Program-made: the position numbers and the translations under genes
In this document: one piece after another, positions 44,716 to 54,970 of the stretch
How the letters are laid out: the number at the start of each line of letters is the position of its first letter
Position numbering within the stretch: position 1 is the stretch's first letter
The notes under the pieces: model-generated
Seen by the model: only the letters and a program-made list of their open reading frames with translations
Told to the model about the DNA's origin: nothing
Database searches by the model: none
DNA from: Denitromonas sp.
GTDB lineage: Bacteria; Pseudomonadota; Gammaproteobacteria; Burkholderiales; Rhodocyclaceae
Length of the DNA stretch: 64,000 nt
Assembly (NCBI RefSeq): GCF_034676725.1
Contig: NZ_JAUCBR010000004.1
Location: 1,627,501 to 1,691,500 of the forward strand
Direction: 5' to 3'

Positions 44716-45741
44716 ATGAACTTCAAGCGGATTTCCGTATTGACTGCGACCGCCACCGTCGGCCTGATGATTGCCGGCTCCGCCTCTGCGGGTGCGACCT
44801 TTGATGCGGTCAAGAAAAAGGGTTTCGTGCAGTGCGGCGTCAGTACCGGCCTGCCGGGCTTCTCGGCCACCGACGACAAGGGCAACTGGAAGGGCATCGA
44901 CGTGGATGCCTGCCGTGCCGTTGCCGCTGCCCTGTTCGGCGATGCCTCCAAGGTCAAGTACACCCCCCTCAACGCCAAGGAGCGTTTCACCGCGCTGCAG
45001 TCGGGCGAAGTGGACATGCTGCCGCGTAACACCACCTGGACCTACACCCGTGACACCAGCCTGGGCCTGAACTTTGCCGGCGTGAACTACTACGACGGCC
45101 AGGGCTTCATGGTCAGCAAGAAGCTGGGCGTCAAGAGCGCCAAGGAGCTGTCGGGCGCGGCCGTGTGTATCCAGGCCGGCACCACCACCGAGCTGAACCT
45201 GGCTGACTACTTCCGTGCCAACAAGATGGAATACAAGGCCATCACCTACGATAGCTCGGACGAAACCGTCAAAGCCTTCGAGGCCGGCCGTTGCGACATG
45301 CTGACCTCCGACCAGTCGCAGCTGTATGCGCTGCGGATCAAGCTGTCCGACCCGAGCAGCGCCATCGTGCTGCCGGAGATCATCTCCAAGGAGCCGCTGG
45401 GCCCGGTCGTGCGCCAGGGTGACGACGAGTGGTTCAACCTGGTGCGCTGGTCGCTGTTCGCCCAGATCAACGCCGAAGAAGCCGGCGTGACCATGAAGAA
45501 CGTCGACGAGATGATGAAGAGCGCCGACCCCAACATCCGCCGCATCCTCGGTATCGAGGGCGTGAAGGGTGAGTTCCTCGGTGTCGATGACAAGTGGGCC
45601 TACAACATCATCAAACAGGTCGGTAACTACGGCGAAATGTTCGAGCGCAACGTTGGTGAAGGCAGCGCGCTGAAGATCTCCCGTGGCCTGAACGCCCTGT
45701 GGAACAAAGGCGGTATCCAGTACGCACCGCCGATTCGCTAA
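44716..45741 (+). CDS. aapJ: General L-amino acid ABC transporter, periplasmic binding protein
   Basis: 341 residues with a signal peptide (ending SASA). The mature protein begins FDAVKKKGFVQCGVSTGLPGFSATDDKGNWKGIDVDACRAVAAALFGD, as in AapJ/BztA binders of glutamate, glutamine and other L-amino acids. Ligand-contact segments (LPRNTTWTYTRDTS; CIQAGTTTELNLADYF) are present. First gene of a four-gene transporter operon with both permeases and the ATPase. Confidence 0.93.
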   Translation: MNFKRISVLTATATVGLMIAGSASAGATFDAVKKKGFVQCGVSTGLPGFSATDDKGNWKGIDVDACRAVAAALFGDASKVKYTPLNAKERFTALQSGEVDMLPRNTTWTYTRDTSLGLNFAGVNYYDGQGFMVSKKLGVKSAKELSGAAVCIQAGTTTELNLADYFRANKMEYKAITYDSSDETVKAFEAGRCDMLTSDQSQLYALRIKLSDPSSAIVLPEIISKEPLGPVVRQGDDEWFNLVRWSLFAQINAEEAGVTMKNVDEMMKSADPNIRRILGIEGVKGEFLGVDDKWAYNIIKQVGNYGEMFERNVGEGSALKISRGLNALWNKGGIQYAPPIR

Positions 45742-45813
45742 GGCGGCCAGCGGCCCGGCGCACCAGCAAGGCGCGCCGGGCCGCCCTCTTTCTCATACCG
45801 TCTGAGGCATACC

Positions 45814-47004
45814 ATGGCTGATGCAAGCTCCGAGCGGGAGATCCCCGCCAAGCCACGGCTTCTGTCCGATCCCAAGTTCAGAGCGCTGGTTTTCCAGATT
45901 CTCGCCAGCATTACCGTTGCGGCGTTTATCTTCTTCATTGTGCGCAACACCCTCCACAACATGGAGTTGCGCGGTATCTCGACCGGTTTTGGCTTTCTCG
46001 ACCGGGCGTCCGGTTTCGGCATTCTCCAGTCACTGATCGAATACGACGAAACCTCGACCTACGGCCGCACCTTCCTGGTCGGCCTGCTCAACACCATCCT
46101 GGTGTCTGTGCTGGGCGTGTTCTTTGCGACGATCATCGGGTTCGTGATGGGCGTGCTGCGCCTGTCGTCCAACTGGCTGATCAGCAAGCTGGCTGCGGTC
46201 TATATCGAAATTTTCCGCAACATCCCGCTGCTGCTGCAGATTTTCTTCTGGTACTACGCCATCGGCTTCAACCTGCCGGGGCCACGCCAGGCCATGTCGG
46301 TCGGCGAATCCTTGTTCCTCAGCAATCGCGGCCTGTATTTGCCGGCACCGGTGTTCGAGGACGGCTTCATGGCCACCGGGCTGGCCATCATCGGTTCGAT
46401 CGTGGCGGTGATCTTCCTGGCGCGCTGGGCGCGCAAGCGTTTCGAGGCGACCGGCCAGCTGTTCCACACGGTATATGCCTCGCTGGCCATCCTGATCGGC
46501 GTGCCGGCGCTGGTGTTCTTCGCCACCGGCTCGCCCATGCACCTCGACTACCCGTCGCTGCAAGGCTTCAACTTTCAGGGCGGCGTGGCGGTCATCCCCG
46601 AGCTGTTCGCTCTGACGCTGGCCCTGTCGATCTACACCGCGGCGTTCATCGCCGAAACGGTGCGCAGCGGTATCCAGGCCGTGTCTCACGGGCAGACCGA
46701 AGCGGCCAGCGCACTGGGCCTGCGCCCGAGCTGGACGCTGCGCCTGGTGGTGATCCCGCAGGCCATGCGGGTGATCATCCCGCCGCTGACCAGCCAGTAC
46801 CTGAACCTCACCAAGAACTCGTCTCTGGCGGCGGCCATCGGCTACCCCGACCTGGTCGCGGTGTTTGCCGGCACCACGCTGAACCAGACCGGTCAGGCGG
46901 TTGAGATCATCGCCATCACGATGAGCGTATATCTGCTGCTCAGCCTGATCATCTCCATCTTCATGAACTGGTACAACGCCAAGATGGCGTTGAGGGAGCG
47001 TTGA
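45814..47004 (+). CDS. aapQ: General L-amino acid ABC transporter permease
   Basis: 396 residues. The long AapQ/BztB-type N terminus with one membrane segment is followed by a further seven or so, including the conserved cytoplasmic loop EAASALGLRPSWTLRLVVIPQAMRVIIPPLTSQYLNLTKNSSLAAAIGYPDL that contacts the ATPase. It forms a heterodimeric channel with the next gene's product, whose start lies 2 bp after its stop. Confidence 0.93.
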   Translation: MADASSEREIPAKPRLLSDPKFRALVFQILASITVAAFIFFIVRNTLHNMELRGISTGFGFLDRASGFGILQSLIEYDETSTYGRTFLVGLLNTILVSVLGVFFATIIGFVMGVLRLSSNWLISKLAAVYIEIFRNIPLLLQIFFWYYAIGFNLPGPRQAMSVGESLFLSNRGLYLPAPVFEDGFMATGLAIIGSIVAVIFLARWARKRFEATGQLFHTVYASLAILIGVPALVFFATGSPMHLDYPSLQGFNFQGGVAVIPELFALTLALSIYTAAFIAETVRSGIQAVSHGQTEAASALGLRPSWTLRLVVIPQAMRVIIPPLTSQYLNLTKNSSLAAAIGYPDLVAVFAGTTLNQTGQAVEIIAITMSVYLLLSLIISIFMNWYNAKMALRER

Positions 47005-47006
47005 TC

Positions 47007-48110
47007 ATGAGTCATGACTTTGCTCCACTGCCCGATCTGCCGCCTCCGGGATCTTCCGTGGGCGCCATCGGCTGGCTACGACGCAACCTGTTCTCGAACG
47101 CCATCAACTCGTTGCTGACGCTGTTCGCCATCTATTTGCTGGCGACCTTCCTGCCCCCCTTGTTCAACTGGTTGTTCTTCGATGCGGACTGGATCGGCGA
47201 CAGCCGCGACGCGTGCACCTCCGGCGGCGCGTGCTGGGTGTTTGTCAGCGCCCGCTTCTCCACCTTCATGTACGGCTTCTTCCCGGAGAGCGAAACCTGG
47301 CGGATCAACCTGATCTACATCGCGCTGATCGCCTGCATGGTGCCGTTGTTCATCGAGGGCTTCCGGCACAAGGTGAAGCTGGGCGTTTTCGTCATCTTCG
47401 TCTTCCCGATCTTCGGCTTCATCCTGCTGTTTGGCGGCGTGTTTGGCCTTGAGCAGACCGAGACGTCGCAATGGGGCGGCCTCACGCTGACCCTGCTGCT
47501 GGCCTCGGTGGGCTGTGTGGCGGCCTTGCCGCTGGGCATCATGCTGGCGCTCGGGCGTCAGGCCACCAACATGCCGGCCGTGAAGTCGATGTGTGTGCTG
47601 TTCATCGAGTTCTGGCGCGGTGTGCCGCTCATTACCGTGCTGTTCATGTCCTCGGTGATGCTGCCGCTGTTCCTGCCCGAAGGGGTCAGCTTCGACAAGC
47701 TCTTGCGGGCGCTGATCGGTATCACCCTGTTCCAGTCGGCCTACATTGCCGAAGTGGTGCGCGGTGGCCTGCAGGCGATTCCGAAGGGGCAGTACGAGGC
47801 GGCCGATGCGCTGGGCCTGAGCTACTGGAAGAAGATGGGCCTGATCATCCTGCCGCAGGCACTGAAGATCGTCATCCCGGGCATCGTGAACACCTTCATC
47901 GCCCTGTTCAAGGACACCACGCTGGTCATCATCGTTGGCTTGCTCGATGTGCTGGGCATGGTTCAGAACGCCCTGAACGATCCGAACTGGCTGGGCTACT
48001 CCACCGAGGGCTATGTGTTTACCGCCTTCGTGTTCTGGATCTTCTGCTTCACCATGTCGCGTTACAGCCAGTCGCTGGAACGCAAGCTGCACACCGGACA
48101 CAAGCGCTGA
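47007..48110 (+). CDS. aapM: General L-amino acid ABC transporter permease
   Basis: 367 residues with about eight membrane helices. The EAA loop ([54 protein letters not shown]) is complete. The [33 protein letters not shown] periplasmic segment is typical of AapM. Paired with AapQ. ATG at 47007 follows GGGAG. Confidence 0.93.
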   Translation: MSHDFAPLPDLPPPGSSVGAIGWLRRNLFSNAINSLLTLFAIYLLATFLPPLFNWLFFDADWIGDSRDACTSGGACWVFVSARFSTFMYGFFPESETWRINLIYIALIACMVPLFIEGFRHKVKLGVFVIFVFPIFGFILLFGGVFGLEQTETSQWGGLTLTLLLASVGCVAALPLGIMLALGRQATNMPAVKSMCVLFIEFWRGVPLITVLFMSSVMLPLFLPEGVSFDKLLRALIGITLFQSAYIAEVVRGGLQAIPKGQYEAADALGLSYWKKMGLIILPQALKIVIPGIVNTFIALFKDTTLVIIVGLLDVLGMVQNALNDPNWLGYSTEGYVFTAFVFWIFCFTMSRYSQSLERKLHTGHKR

Positions 48111-48154
48111 CCCACAAGGTCGCGCCCGTTATTGAATCAACATTGGAGATGGCC

Positions 48155-48925
<771 letters not shown>

Positions 48926-49065
48926 GCCCGCACGGCGCAGAGCGCGCCGTGCGTTGCTAGAATGTGCGCATCCCTTGGCGGGCGCCCCGGGTCATTCCGT
49001 GGCGCCCGCTGTCATTTTCGGCCCGGCACCCGGCGTTGTCGGCCCTGACACGATTGGCTGCCCGC

Positions 49066-49656
49066 ATGAGTCAAACCACCGCCTTGCCCCTCTTTCCGCT
49101 GCAAGCCGTACTCTTCCCCGGCGGGCATCTGCCCCTGCGCATCTTCGAGCCGCGCTACATGGACATGATTGCCGAATGCCTGCGCCTGCACACCACCTTC
49201 GGCGTCTGCCTGATCGCCGCCGGCGGTGAAACCGGCGACGCCGCCGTGCCGCATCTGGTGGGGACCGAGGCCCGGGTGGTGGCCGCCGATGCCGATTCGG
49301 TCAATGAAGTGAACATCGTGGTCGTTGGCGAGCGGCGCTTCCGTGTGCTCGACCACAGCGTCGACGGCATGCAGCTGCTGATGGGCGAGGTCGAGTGGCT
49401 GCCGCCGCTGCCGGCAACGCCGCTACCCGAGGCGCAGACCAACCTGATCCCGCTGCTCGAGCGCATCGTGCGCGACCTGGGCGAGCGGGTACCGCAGCCA
49501 CACTTGTTTGAGGACGCCGAGTGGGTCGGCGCCCGCTATGCCGAAGTGCTGCCGATTCCGCTGCTGGCGCGACAGAAACTGCTGGAGCTCGACGACGTGG
49601 TGAGCCGGCTGGAGATCATCCAGCAGTTCCTCGACCAGCGTAACCTGCTCGCCTGA
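49066..49656 (+). CDS. Lon N-terminal (substrate-binding) domain protein
   Basis: 196 residues comprising only the LON-SB domain: ALPLFPLQAVLFPGGHLPLRIFEPRYMDMIAECLR, GVCLI, and VVGERRFRVLDH, then a helical tail. It lacks the AAA+ and protease domains of Lon. Free-standing relatives are common in proteobacteria with unclear roles. Its stop and that of mutY on the other strand abut (TGATCA). Confidence 0.85.
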   Translation: MSQTTALPLFPLQAVLFPGGHLPLRIFEPRYMDMIAECLRLHTTFGVCLIAAGGETGDAAVPHLVGTEARVVAADADSVNEVNIVVVGERRFRVLDHSVDGMQLLMGEVEWLPPLPATPLPEAQTNLIPLLERIVRDLGERVPQPHLFEDAEWVGARYAEVLPIPLLARQKLLELDDVVSRLEIIQQFLDQRNLLA

Positions 49657-50694
49657 TCAGCGCGCCAGCAGGCTGCGCACTGGCGCCGGCAAGGCCGCCT
49701 CGGCCAGTGCCGTCATCGGCACCCATTGCTGGGCATCGGTCAGTGTCGGCATTGCATCGCCCGGCAGCGCGATGCACGCCGGCGTGATGTCGAGGACGAA
49801 ATGCGTGAAGGTGTGGCGCAGCACCTCGCCGCGCTTGATCGACTGCGCCGCAACGCCGAAGCGGTCCGCCAGCCACGCTGCTACATCCTCGCCCTCGATC
49901 TCCGGCAGCACCAGCAGCCCGCCCCAGATGCCCTTCGGCGGGCGCCGCTCCAGCAGCACCGCACCGGCGTGGCGGATGATCGCCAGATGTGCCTGGCGCA
50001 GTGGCGGGCGCTTGCGGGGGCGCGGCGTCGGCAACTCGGCCACACGGCCGCTGCGCCGTGCCACGCAATCTTCCGCCAGCGGGCACATGCCGCAGCGCGG
50101 TGTGCCGCGGGTGCACACCGTGGCGCCCAGGTCCATCTGCGCCTGGATGTAGTCACCGATCTGCGCGGCCGGCAGCAATGACTCGGCCAGCGACCACAAC
50201 TGCTTCTCCACCGCCGTGCTGCCCGGAAAACCTGCGATGCCGAAGGCCCGGCACAGCACCCGCTTGACGTTGCCGTCAAGGATCGCCACCCGCTCGCCCT
50301 GCGAGAACGCCGCGATCGCCGCCGCGGTCGAGCGCCCGATGCCCGGCAGCGTGGCGATCTGCCCGGCGGTGGCCGGAAACACCCCGCCGTGCTCGCGCAC
50401 CACCTGCTGCGCACAGGCGTGCAGGTTGCGCGCCCGGGCGTAGTAGCCCAGCCCGCTCCACAGCCCCATCACCGCCTCGACCGGCGCGGCCGCCAGCGCG
50501 GCGATGTCCGGAAACGCCGCCAGAAAGCGCGCGTAGTAGGGGATGACCGTCTCCACCTGGGTCTGCTGCAGCATGATCTCCGACAGCCAGATGCGGTAGG
50601 CGTCGCGTGTGTTCTGCCAGGGCAGGTCGTGGCGGCCGGACAGGCGATGCCAGGCCAGCAGTCGGGGGGCAAAGGAGGAAACGGGATCGGTCAT
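49657..50694 (-). CDS. mutY: A/G-specific adenine DNA glycosylase MutY
   Basis: 345 residues. The helix-hairpin-helix glycosylase domain (EIMLQQTQVETVIPYY with catalytic Glu; LPGIGRSTAAAIAAFSQGERVAILDGNVKRVLCR with the catalytic Asp) is followed by the 4Fe-4S cluster Cys motif (VCTRGTPRCGMCPLAEDC) and a C-terminal NUDIX-like 8-oxoG recognition domain. It removes adenine opposite 8-oxoguanine. Convergent with the Lon-N-domain gene. Confidence 0.96.
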   Translation of the reverse strand: MTDPVSSFAPRLLAWHRLSGRHDLPWQNTRDAYRIWLSEIMLQQTQVETVIPYYARFLAAFPDIAALAAAPVEAVMGLWSGLGYYARARNLHACAQQVVREHGGVFPATAGQIATLPGIGRSTAAAIAAFSQGERVAILDGNVKRVLCRAFGIAGFPGSTAVEKQLWSLAESLLPAAQIGDYIQAQMDLGATVCTRGTPRCGMCPLAEDCVARRSGRVAELPTPRPRKRPPLRQAHLAIIRHAGAVLLERRPPKGIWGGLLVLPEIEGEDVAAWLADRFGVAAQSIKRGEVLRHTFTHFVLDITPACIALPGDAMPTLTDAQQWVPMTALAEAALPAPVRSLLAR

Positions 50695-50799
50695 GAGCGG
50701 AGTGAAGGTCGACGGCGGCGAACTGGCGGGCGATAATCAAGGGCTTACATAAAACAACAGCCGGCATCCGCCGGAATTCCCCGACCTCTGGTGACCTGA

Positions 50800-51291
50800 A
50801 TGAGTCAATCGAACAACGCGCCGGACGCCCGCGCCCTGCGTGATTCCCTGGGCATGTTTGCGACCGGCATCACGGTGGTGACGGCGCGCGCCCCCGATGG
50901 TACGCCGATCGGCCTGACCGTCAATTCCTTCAACTCGGTGTCGCTCGACCCCGCGCTGATCGTCTGGTCGCTGGCCCGCCACCTGCCCAGTGCCGATCTC
51001 TTCGTCAACTGCGAGTACTACGCCATCAACGTGCTGGCACACGACCAGCAGCACCTGTCGCAGCGCTTCGCCACCCGCGACATCGACAAGTTCGCCGGCC
51101 TCAACTGCCGCGACGGCCTCGGCGGCGCACCGCTGCTCGACGGCTGCAGCGCGTGGTTCGAGTGCCGCAACACCACCCGCCACGAAGGCGGCGACCATGT
51201 GCTCTTCCTCAGCGAAGTGGTCCGCCACGACCGCAACCCGCACGATCCGCTGATCTACTTCGGCGGCCAGTACCGGCGCCTCGCGCCGTAA
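50800..51291 (+). CDS. Flavin reductase family protein
   Basis: 163 residues. The FMN-binding split-barrel signature is present: LRDSLGMFATGITVVTARAPDGTPIGLTVNSFNSVSLDPALIVWSL and the C-terminal EVVRHDRNPHDPLIYFGGQYRRL. Members reduce flavin for two-component monooxygenases (HpaC-type). No oxygenase partner is adjacent. Confidence 0.88.
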   Translation: MSQSNNAPDARALRDSLGMFATGITVVTARAPDGTPIGLTVNSFNSVSLDPALIVWSLARHLPSADLFVNCEYYAINVLAHDQQHLSQRFATRDIDKFAGLNCRDGLGGAPLLDGCSAWFECRNTTRHEGGDHVLFLSEVVRHDRNPHDPLIYFGGQYRRLAP

Positions 51292-51431
51292 GGCGGAGCG
51301 CCGCCGGTCCGTCTGTCCCGTCGCGCCCGTCCTGCGCGGCGGTTGGTCGGCCCGGGTTTTTCTTGGTTCATCGTGATCCGTCGTCCAAGATGGGATAAGG
51401 CATCCACGCCCCATCACAGGAGCGCCAGACG

Positions 51432-51869
51432 ATGACACCCGCCCCCTTGATCATGAAGCCCGGTGAGCAGCCCGCGCCCCTGAGCGTTGTCGGCACCCGG
51501 GTCACTATCCTCTCCCGCGATCAGGCCGACTTCAAGATCACGCTGCAAAGCGGCGACGAGGGCGCCGGCCCGCCGCCGCATCACCACGACTGGGACGAAG
51601 CCTTCTACGTGACCCACGGTCAGGTGAGCTTTGTTTTCGACGGCGAGATCATCATGTGCCCCGCCGGGACGCTGGTGCATGTGCCCGCCGGGGTTGTGCA
51701 CGGCTTCAATTATGGCGTTGGCGGTGGCGAAATGCTGGAGGTGACCGGCCCGCGCAGCCAGGCAGTGGCCATGTTCGCCGCGCTCGACAGGCTCGCAGCC
51801 GCCGGCGAACCCGAACCCGCGCAACTGGTCGCGACAACCGCTGCGCATGGCGTCACGCTGTGTGTTTGA
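51432..51869 (+). CDS. Cupin-domain protein
   Basis: 145 residues with a single conserved beta-barrel. Metal-binding residues are visible in GPPPHHHDWDEAFYVTHGQVSFVFDGE (first cupin motif) and HVPAGVVHGF (second). Could be a small dioxygenase-like or sensor protein; substrate unknown. Monocistronic. Confidence 0.82.
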   Translation: MTPAPLIMKPGEQPAPLSVVGTRVTILSRDQADFKITLQSGDEGAGPPPHHHDWDEAFYVTHGQVSFVFDGEIIMCPAGTLVHVPAGVVHGFNYGVGGGEMLEVTGPRSQAVAMFAALDRLAAAGEPEPAQLVATTAAHGVTLCV

Positions 51870-52115
51870 CATGAGCGGAACGCGCCGCCGGGTCGCGCGC
51901 GATCCATAGTCCATGATGCATGGGGCGGCGCTGGCAAGAACCGCCGCCCACCGATCACCGTCGCGCGAGGTACCTCCCGCATGCAGATAGGGTCCTCCCC
52001 GGGCAGGCGACGGGCGTGCCGCATTCGCCATTCGCCAAGCATGGCGACCGGGTCGGATTGACGCGCCGGTCTTTCGCCTCCAGCGAATCCAGTCCGCTCT
52101 GCCAAGCTCGCTATA

Positions 52116-52955
52116 ATGCCGTCGGAATGGTTTCGTGGCGGTGCAATAGGGGGCGTGATGGTGTGGCTCGCGGGTGTGTGCGTCTTTCTCCTGTTCGGCG
52201 CGCTTGGATTTGCACTCAAAGCGCCGTCTGCCCCTGTTGCGGCGGCGAGTGTTGTGGTGATGCTGGTGTCGGCGGTTGGACTGGTCAAAGCCTATCGGGC
52301 CAGTGCGCGCCGACGGCGCAAACAGGAAGCGGACGCGGCGCAGGCGAATGCCCGACGACTCGACGCCTTGCTCCAACGGGTCGATGATCCGGCGTTCGAG
52401 TACGGCTCAGGGCGGTTTCCGGCCGTATGGTCGCTGGGGGCGCTCGGTGTCTTTGGCGCAGGCGGGCTGTTCATCGTGAACACCCCCGGCGAGGCGCTCC
52501 ACGGTTGGCTTTGCATCGGGATTGCCGTGCTTGGCGCCCTGCTGCTCGGGCCGGCCATCGGCCGACGCGCACTTGTCATGAACGCCGATGGATTCAAGAC
52601 GCCGTACACCCGTCTGGTTCCGTGGCGCATGGTTGTCGATGCGAGCATTTGCGAGCTCAGTTCGAAAGGCCTTCTTATTGGATTCAGCCTGACGACTTCG
52701 TTGGGCGAAATCCCCCGAACGTGCTTTCGCTCGTGGTCGATTCACCGGTATTCCCCCGCCCGACGGGTGTCGGTGGCGGTTCTGCTCGGTCCGGCGCCTG
52801 CCCGTCGCGATGTCGGCTTTCCGCTGTTCTGCGCGCTCTGTGCGCGTGCGGACCCCCGGAATCTGAACTTCCTGATCCATCTGCCTGAGGCGTACCGGAA
52901 GAAGCTGGAGGCGAGACTGGATACGGCCGATTGGCCGAAGCGGCTGGGTGGCTGA
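52116..52955 (+). CDS. Hypothetical membrane protein
   Basis: 279 residues. Four hydrophobic segments can be seen, about residues 14-35, 38-58, 105-122 and 130-148; the C-terminal 120 residues look soluble and cytoplasmic. No family recognised. It is the last chromosomal gene before the candidate ICE attachment site, 24 bp after its stop. Confidence 0.6.
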   Translation: MPSEWFRGGAIGGVMVWLAGVCVFLLFGALGFALKAPSAPVAAASVVVMLVSAVGLVKAYRASARRRRKQEADAAQANARRLDALLQRVDDPAFEYGSGRFPAVWSLGALGVFGAGGLFIVNTPGEALHGWLCIGIAVLGALLLGPAIGRRALVMNADGFKTPYTRLVPWRMVVDASICELSSKGLLIGFSLTTSLGEIPRTCFRSWSIHRYSPARRVSVAVLLGPAPARRDVGFPLFCALCARADPRNLNFLIHLPEAYRKKLEARLDTADWPKRLGG

Positions 52956-52978
52956 GCGGGGGCGGGTGCAGAAGGGCG

Positions 52979-52996
52979 TGGAGCGGGTGAAGGGAA
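52979..52996 (-). other. Candidate ICE attachment site (18 bp like a tRNA-Gly 3' end)
   Basis: On the minus strand the sequence reads TTCCCTTCACCCGCTCCA, which matches the T-arm/acceptor/CCA end of a tRNA-Gly; the bases before it do not continue a tRNA. ICEs of the clc/PAGI-2 class integrate at tRNA-Gly 3' ends and leave such a short copy at the far end, near the alpA-parA genes. Orientation and gene order fit. The partner copy would lie beyond 64000, so this remains unproven. Confidence 0.55.
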
Positions 52997-53229
52997 CAGC
53001 ACCCGGTCGCTAACTCGTTTATTACGAACGTTTTTTCCGATCCAGGCGTCACGGAATGGACTCGATTGTGGACTCAAGTCTTCGGCCTGGTCAACGCAGG
53101 CCGTTGCGGGTGATCCAAAGCGAGCCAAGCACATCCATCAACAGCCAGAGCATCGGGTTTCATTCGGAAGTCTATCTGTCTACTGGCACACCACGCCACA
53201 GGTCGCAACGGACAGGCGAGCTGCCGTCC

Positions 53230-54144
53230 TCAAAGGACTGGCTCTTCATCGACCGGTGCGGCCTCGTCTTTCACCCGCTCGATGAACCGCTTCATCGGCT
53301 CGGAGGGTTCGCCATGGCGGCGCAGTAGGTAGGTAGAGAGCATCGGTGGGATGCCGGCCAGGGGACGAATGGAGATGTCCGGGCGCTGTAGCGTCTGCAC
53401 CTGCGAGGCGATGGCGAAACCGATGCCGTAGCCGGCGCCGACCAGGGTCAGCATCACGCCCAGGCTGGTCACTTCATCGACCAGCTTGAGGGGCGTGCCT
53501 GCGTCCTGCAGCAGCGCTTGAATCTGATGGCGGCAGCCCGATCCCGATTCGGGATGGCACAGAACCAGCGGGAACTTCAAGGCTTCGGCCAGCGGCACCT
53601 GCACGTGTGCCAGCAAGGGGTGGCGTGCGGGCACGATCACCGACAGCGGATCGGTCCACACCGGCTCGGCGACGAGGCCATCATGCACCGCGTTTGACAA
53701 GCCAAAGCCGATGTCCAGCAGATCGTTGTGCAGCATCTTGAGCTGCTGCGCGAACGGCAGCTCGAAGACGCGAATCTCCAGCTCGGGCTCATCCTCGCGG
53801 CTGCTTGCCAGCAAGGTGGCGATGCGGGGTTGCGCCAGGCTGTCGCAGATCGCGATGCGCAGATGGCCCTGGTAGCCCTGTGCCGCCGCCTTGGCGCTCT
53901 TGACTGCCTGCTCCACGGTGGCCTGCACGCGCCGGCATTCGCCGAGGAACACCTGGCCGGCCCAGGTCAGCCGCGTCAGGCGTGTGCTGCGGTCGAACAA
54001 CTGCACGCCAAGCTGGCTTTCCAGGTCGCGCATCGCACGCGACACAGGCGATTGCTCGATGCCCAGACGCTCGGCTGCACGGGCCAGATGCAGCTCTTCC
54101 GCAACTGCGATGAAGTAACGCAGCAATCTGAAATCCAAGGCCAC
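53230..54144 (-). CDS. LysR-family transcriptional regulator
   Basis: 304 residues. The N-terminal winged helix-turn-helix (LRYFIAVAEELHLARAAERLGIEQSPVSRAMRDLESQLGVQLFDR) and the C-terminal type 2 periplasmic-binding-like effector domain are complete. It lies inside the ICE next to the candidate att site and is transcribed leftward. It resembles the second LysR gene at 54971, its divergent neighbour. No target pathway is evident; the original cargo between them has decayed. Confidence 0.88.
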   Translation of the reverse strand: MALDFRLLRYFIAVAEELHLARAAERLGIEQSPVSRAMRDLESQLGVQLFDRSTRLTRLTWAGQVFLGECRRVQATVEQAVKSAKAAAQGYQGHLRIAICDSLAQPRIATLLASSREDEPELEIRVFELPFAQQLKMLHNDLLDIGFGLSNAVHDGLVAEPVWTDPLSVIVPARHPLLAHVQVPLAEALKFPLVLCHPESGSGCRHQIQALLQDAGTPLKLVDEVTSLGVMLTLVGAGYGIGFAIASQVQTLQRPDISIRPLAGIPPMLSTYLLRRHGEPSEPMKRFIERVKDEAAPVDEEPVL

Positions 54145-54477
54145 CTCCTGCTTGTCTTCTTCTGGTTCAGCCTATCCGGCGCCAGCACCTCCATCCGCAT
54201 CCCGTCAGCACCTCCTTCGATGGCATCGCGTCGAAGCACTCATGCCTGTCGGGAACAGGCCCGTCGCCGACACGCGCGGAGCAGGCCGGCGCACACAGCC
54301 CGGACATTCAATGCTGATGGTCAGCGCCTGCTGCTGCCATGCCAGGGCGGGCAGCGGTGCGCCGGGCACCGCGCGCAGGTGCGCGCGTGTGGCTCGTGTC
54401 CGCGATCAGTGCAACCGACGACGACACGCGGACGTCAAGGCGAGCGTGCCGATGCAGTTTCATGAGGGTGTCTTTCG

Positions 54478-54739
54478 GCTCACCCCGGTTGCTGCCCGGG
54501 TCGGTCACGAAGCTCAGTTTCAACACCCGGACTTCTGCGTAGCCGCCAACACCTGGGCGACGCGCTGGCGGGCCCACCAGGCGGTCGCCGCGGATGAAGT
54601 CCTCGGGCTGCGGTTGACGCGGCGCGGAGGCCTGCAGCCGCTGTGCGAGCTGCTCGTCGCCCATGCGTCCATCGTTCCAGAACACGCTCCCGTGGGTAGT
54701 GACGGACAGGTTCGCCACGTCGGGCTTGATCGGCTTCAC
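54478..54739 (-). pseudogene. exbD remnant (5' truncated, frame-damaged)
   Basis: The translation KPIKPDVANLSVTTHGSVFWNDGRMGDEQLAQRLQASAPRQPQPE matches the periplasmic domain of ExbD, the proton-channel partner of TonB. The N-terminal membrane anchor is absent. After FIRGDR the frame slips; a neighbouring frame carries RVAQVLAATQKSG, then the original returns with LKLSFVTDP, so there is a pair of compensating indels. It ends without a proper stop near GSNRGE. A Fur box lies just upstream. A decayed iron-uptake gene inside the ICE. Confidence 0.7.
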
Positions 54740-54756
54740 TCCATTCAGACCCGGAT

Positions 54757-54775
54757 GCTAATGAGAATTATTATT
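54757..54775. promoter_or_regulatory. Fur box
   Basis: GCTAATGAGAATTATTATT matches the 19-bp Fur consensus (GATAATGATAATCATTATC) at 15 positions. It is immediately upstream of the exbD remnant. It indicates that an iron-regulated gene once started here. Confidence 0.75.
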
Positions 54776-54970
54776 GATTGTCCGAGGTTTTGTGTGATAT
54801 GGCAACACCGATGGAATAACCCGGCCTTGCCTGGACACTCGCCGCCTCGCCGGCGACTGAAGGCCGGATGGCGGCAACTGGAAGCCTCTGTGACCGGCAT
54901 AGCCACCGGGAAGCACTCATGCGGTTCCCTGCGGCCAGAGGAATGGACTCCACTTTCTGGGGGGAAGTAC

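Noticed and set aside
54152..54970. Long in-frame 5' extension of the second LysR gene
   Set aside because: It covers the exbD relic and Fur box on the opposite strand, and LysR homology starts exactly at ATG 54971.
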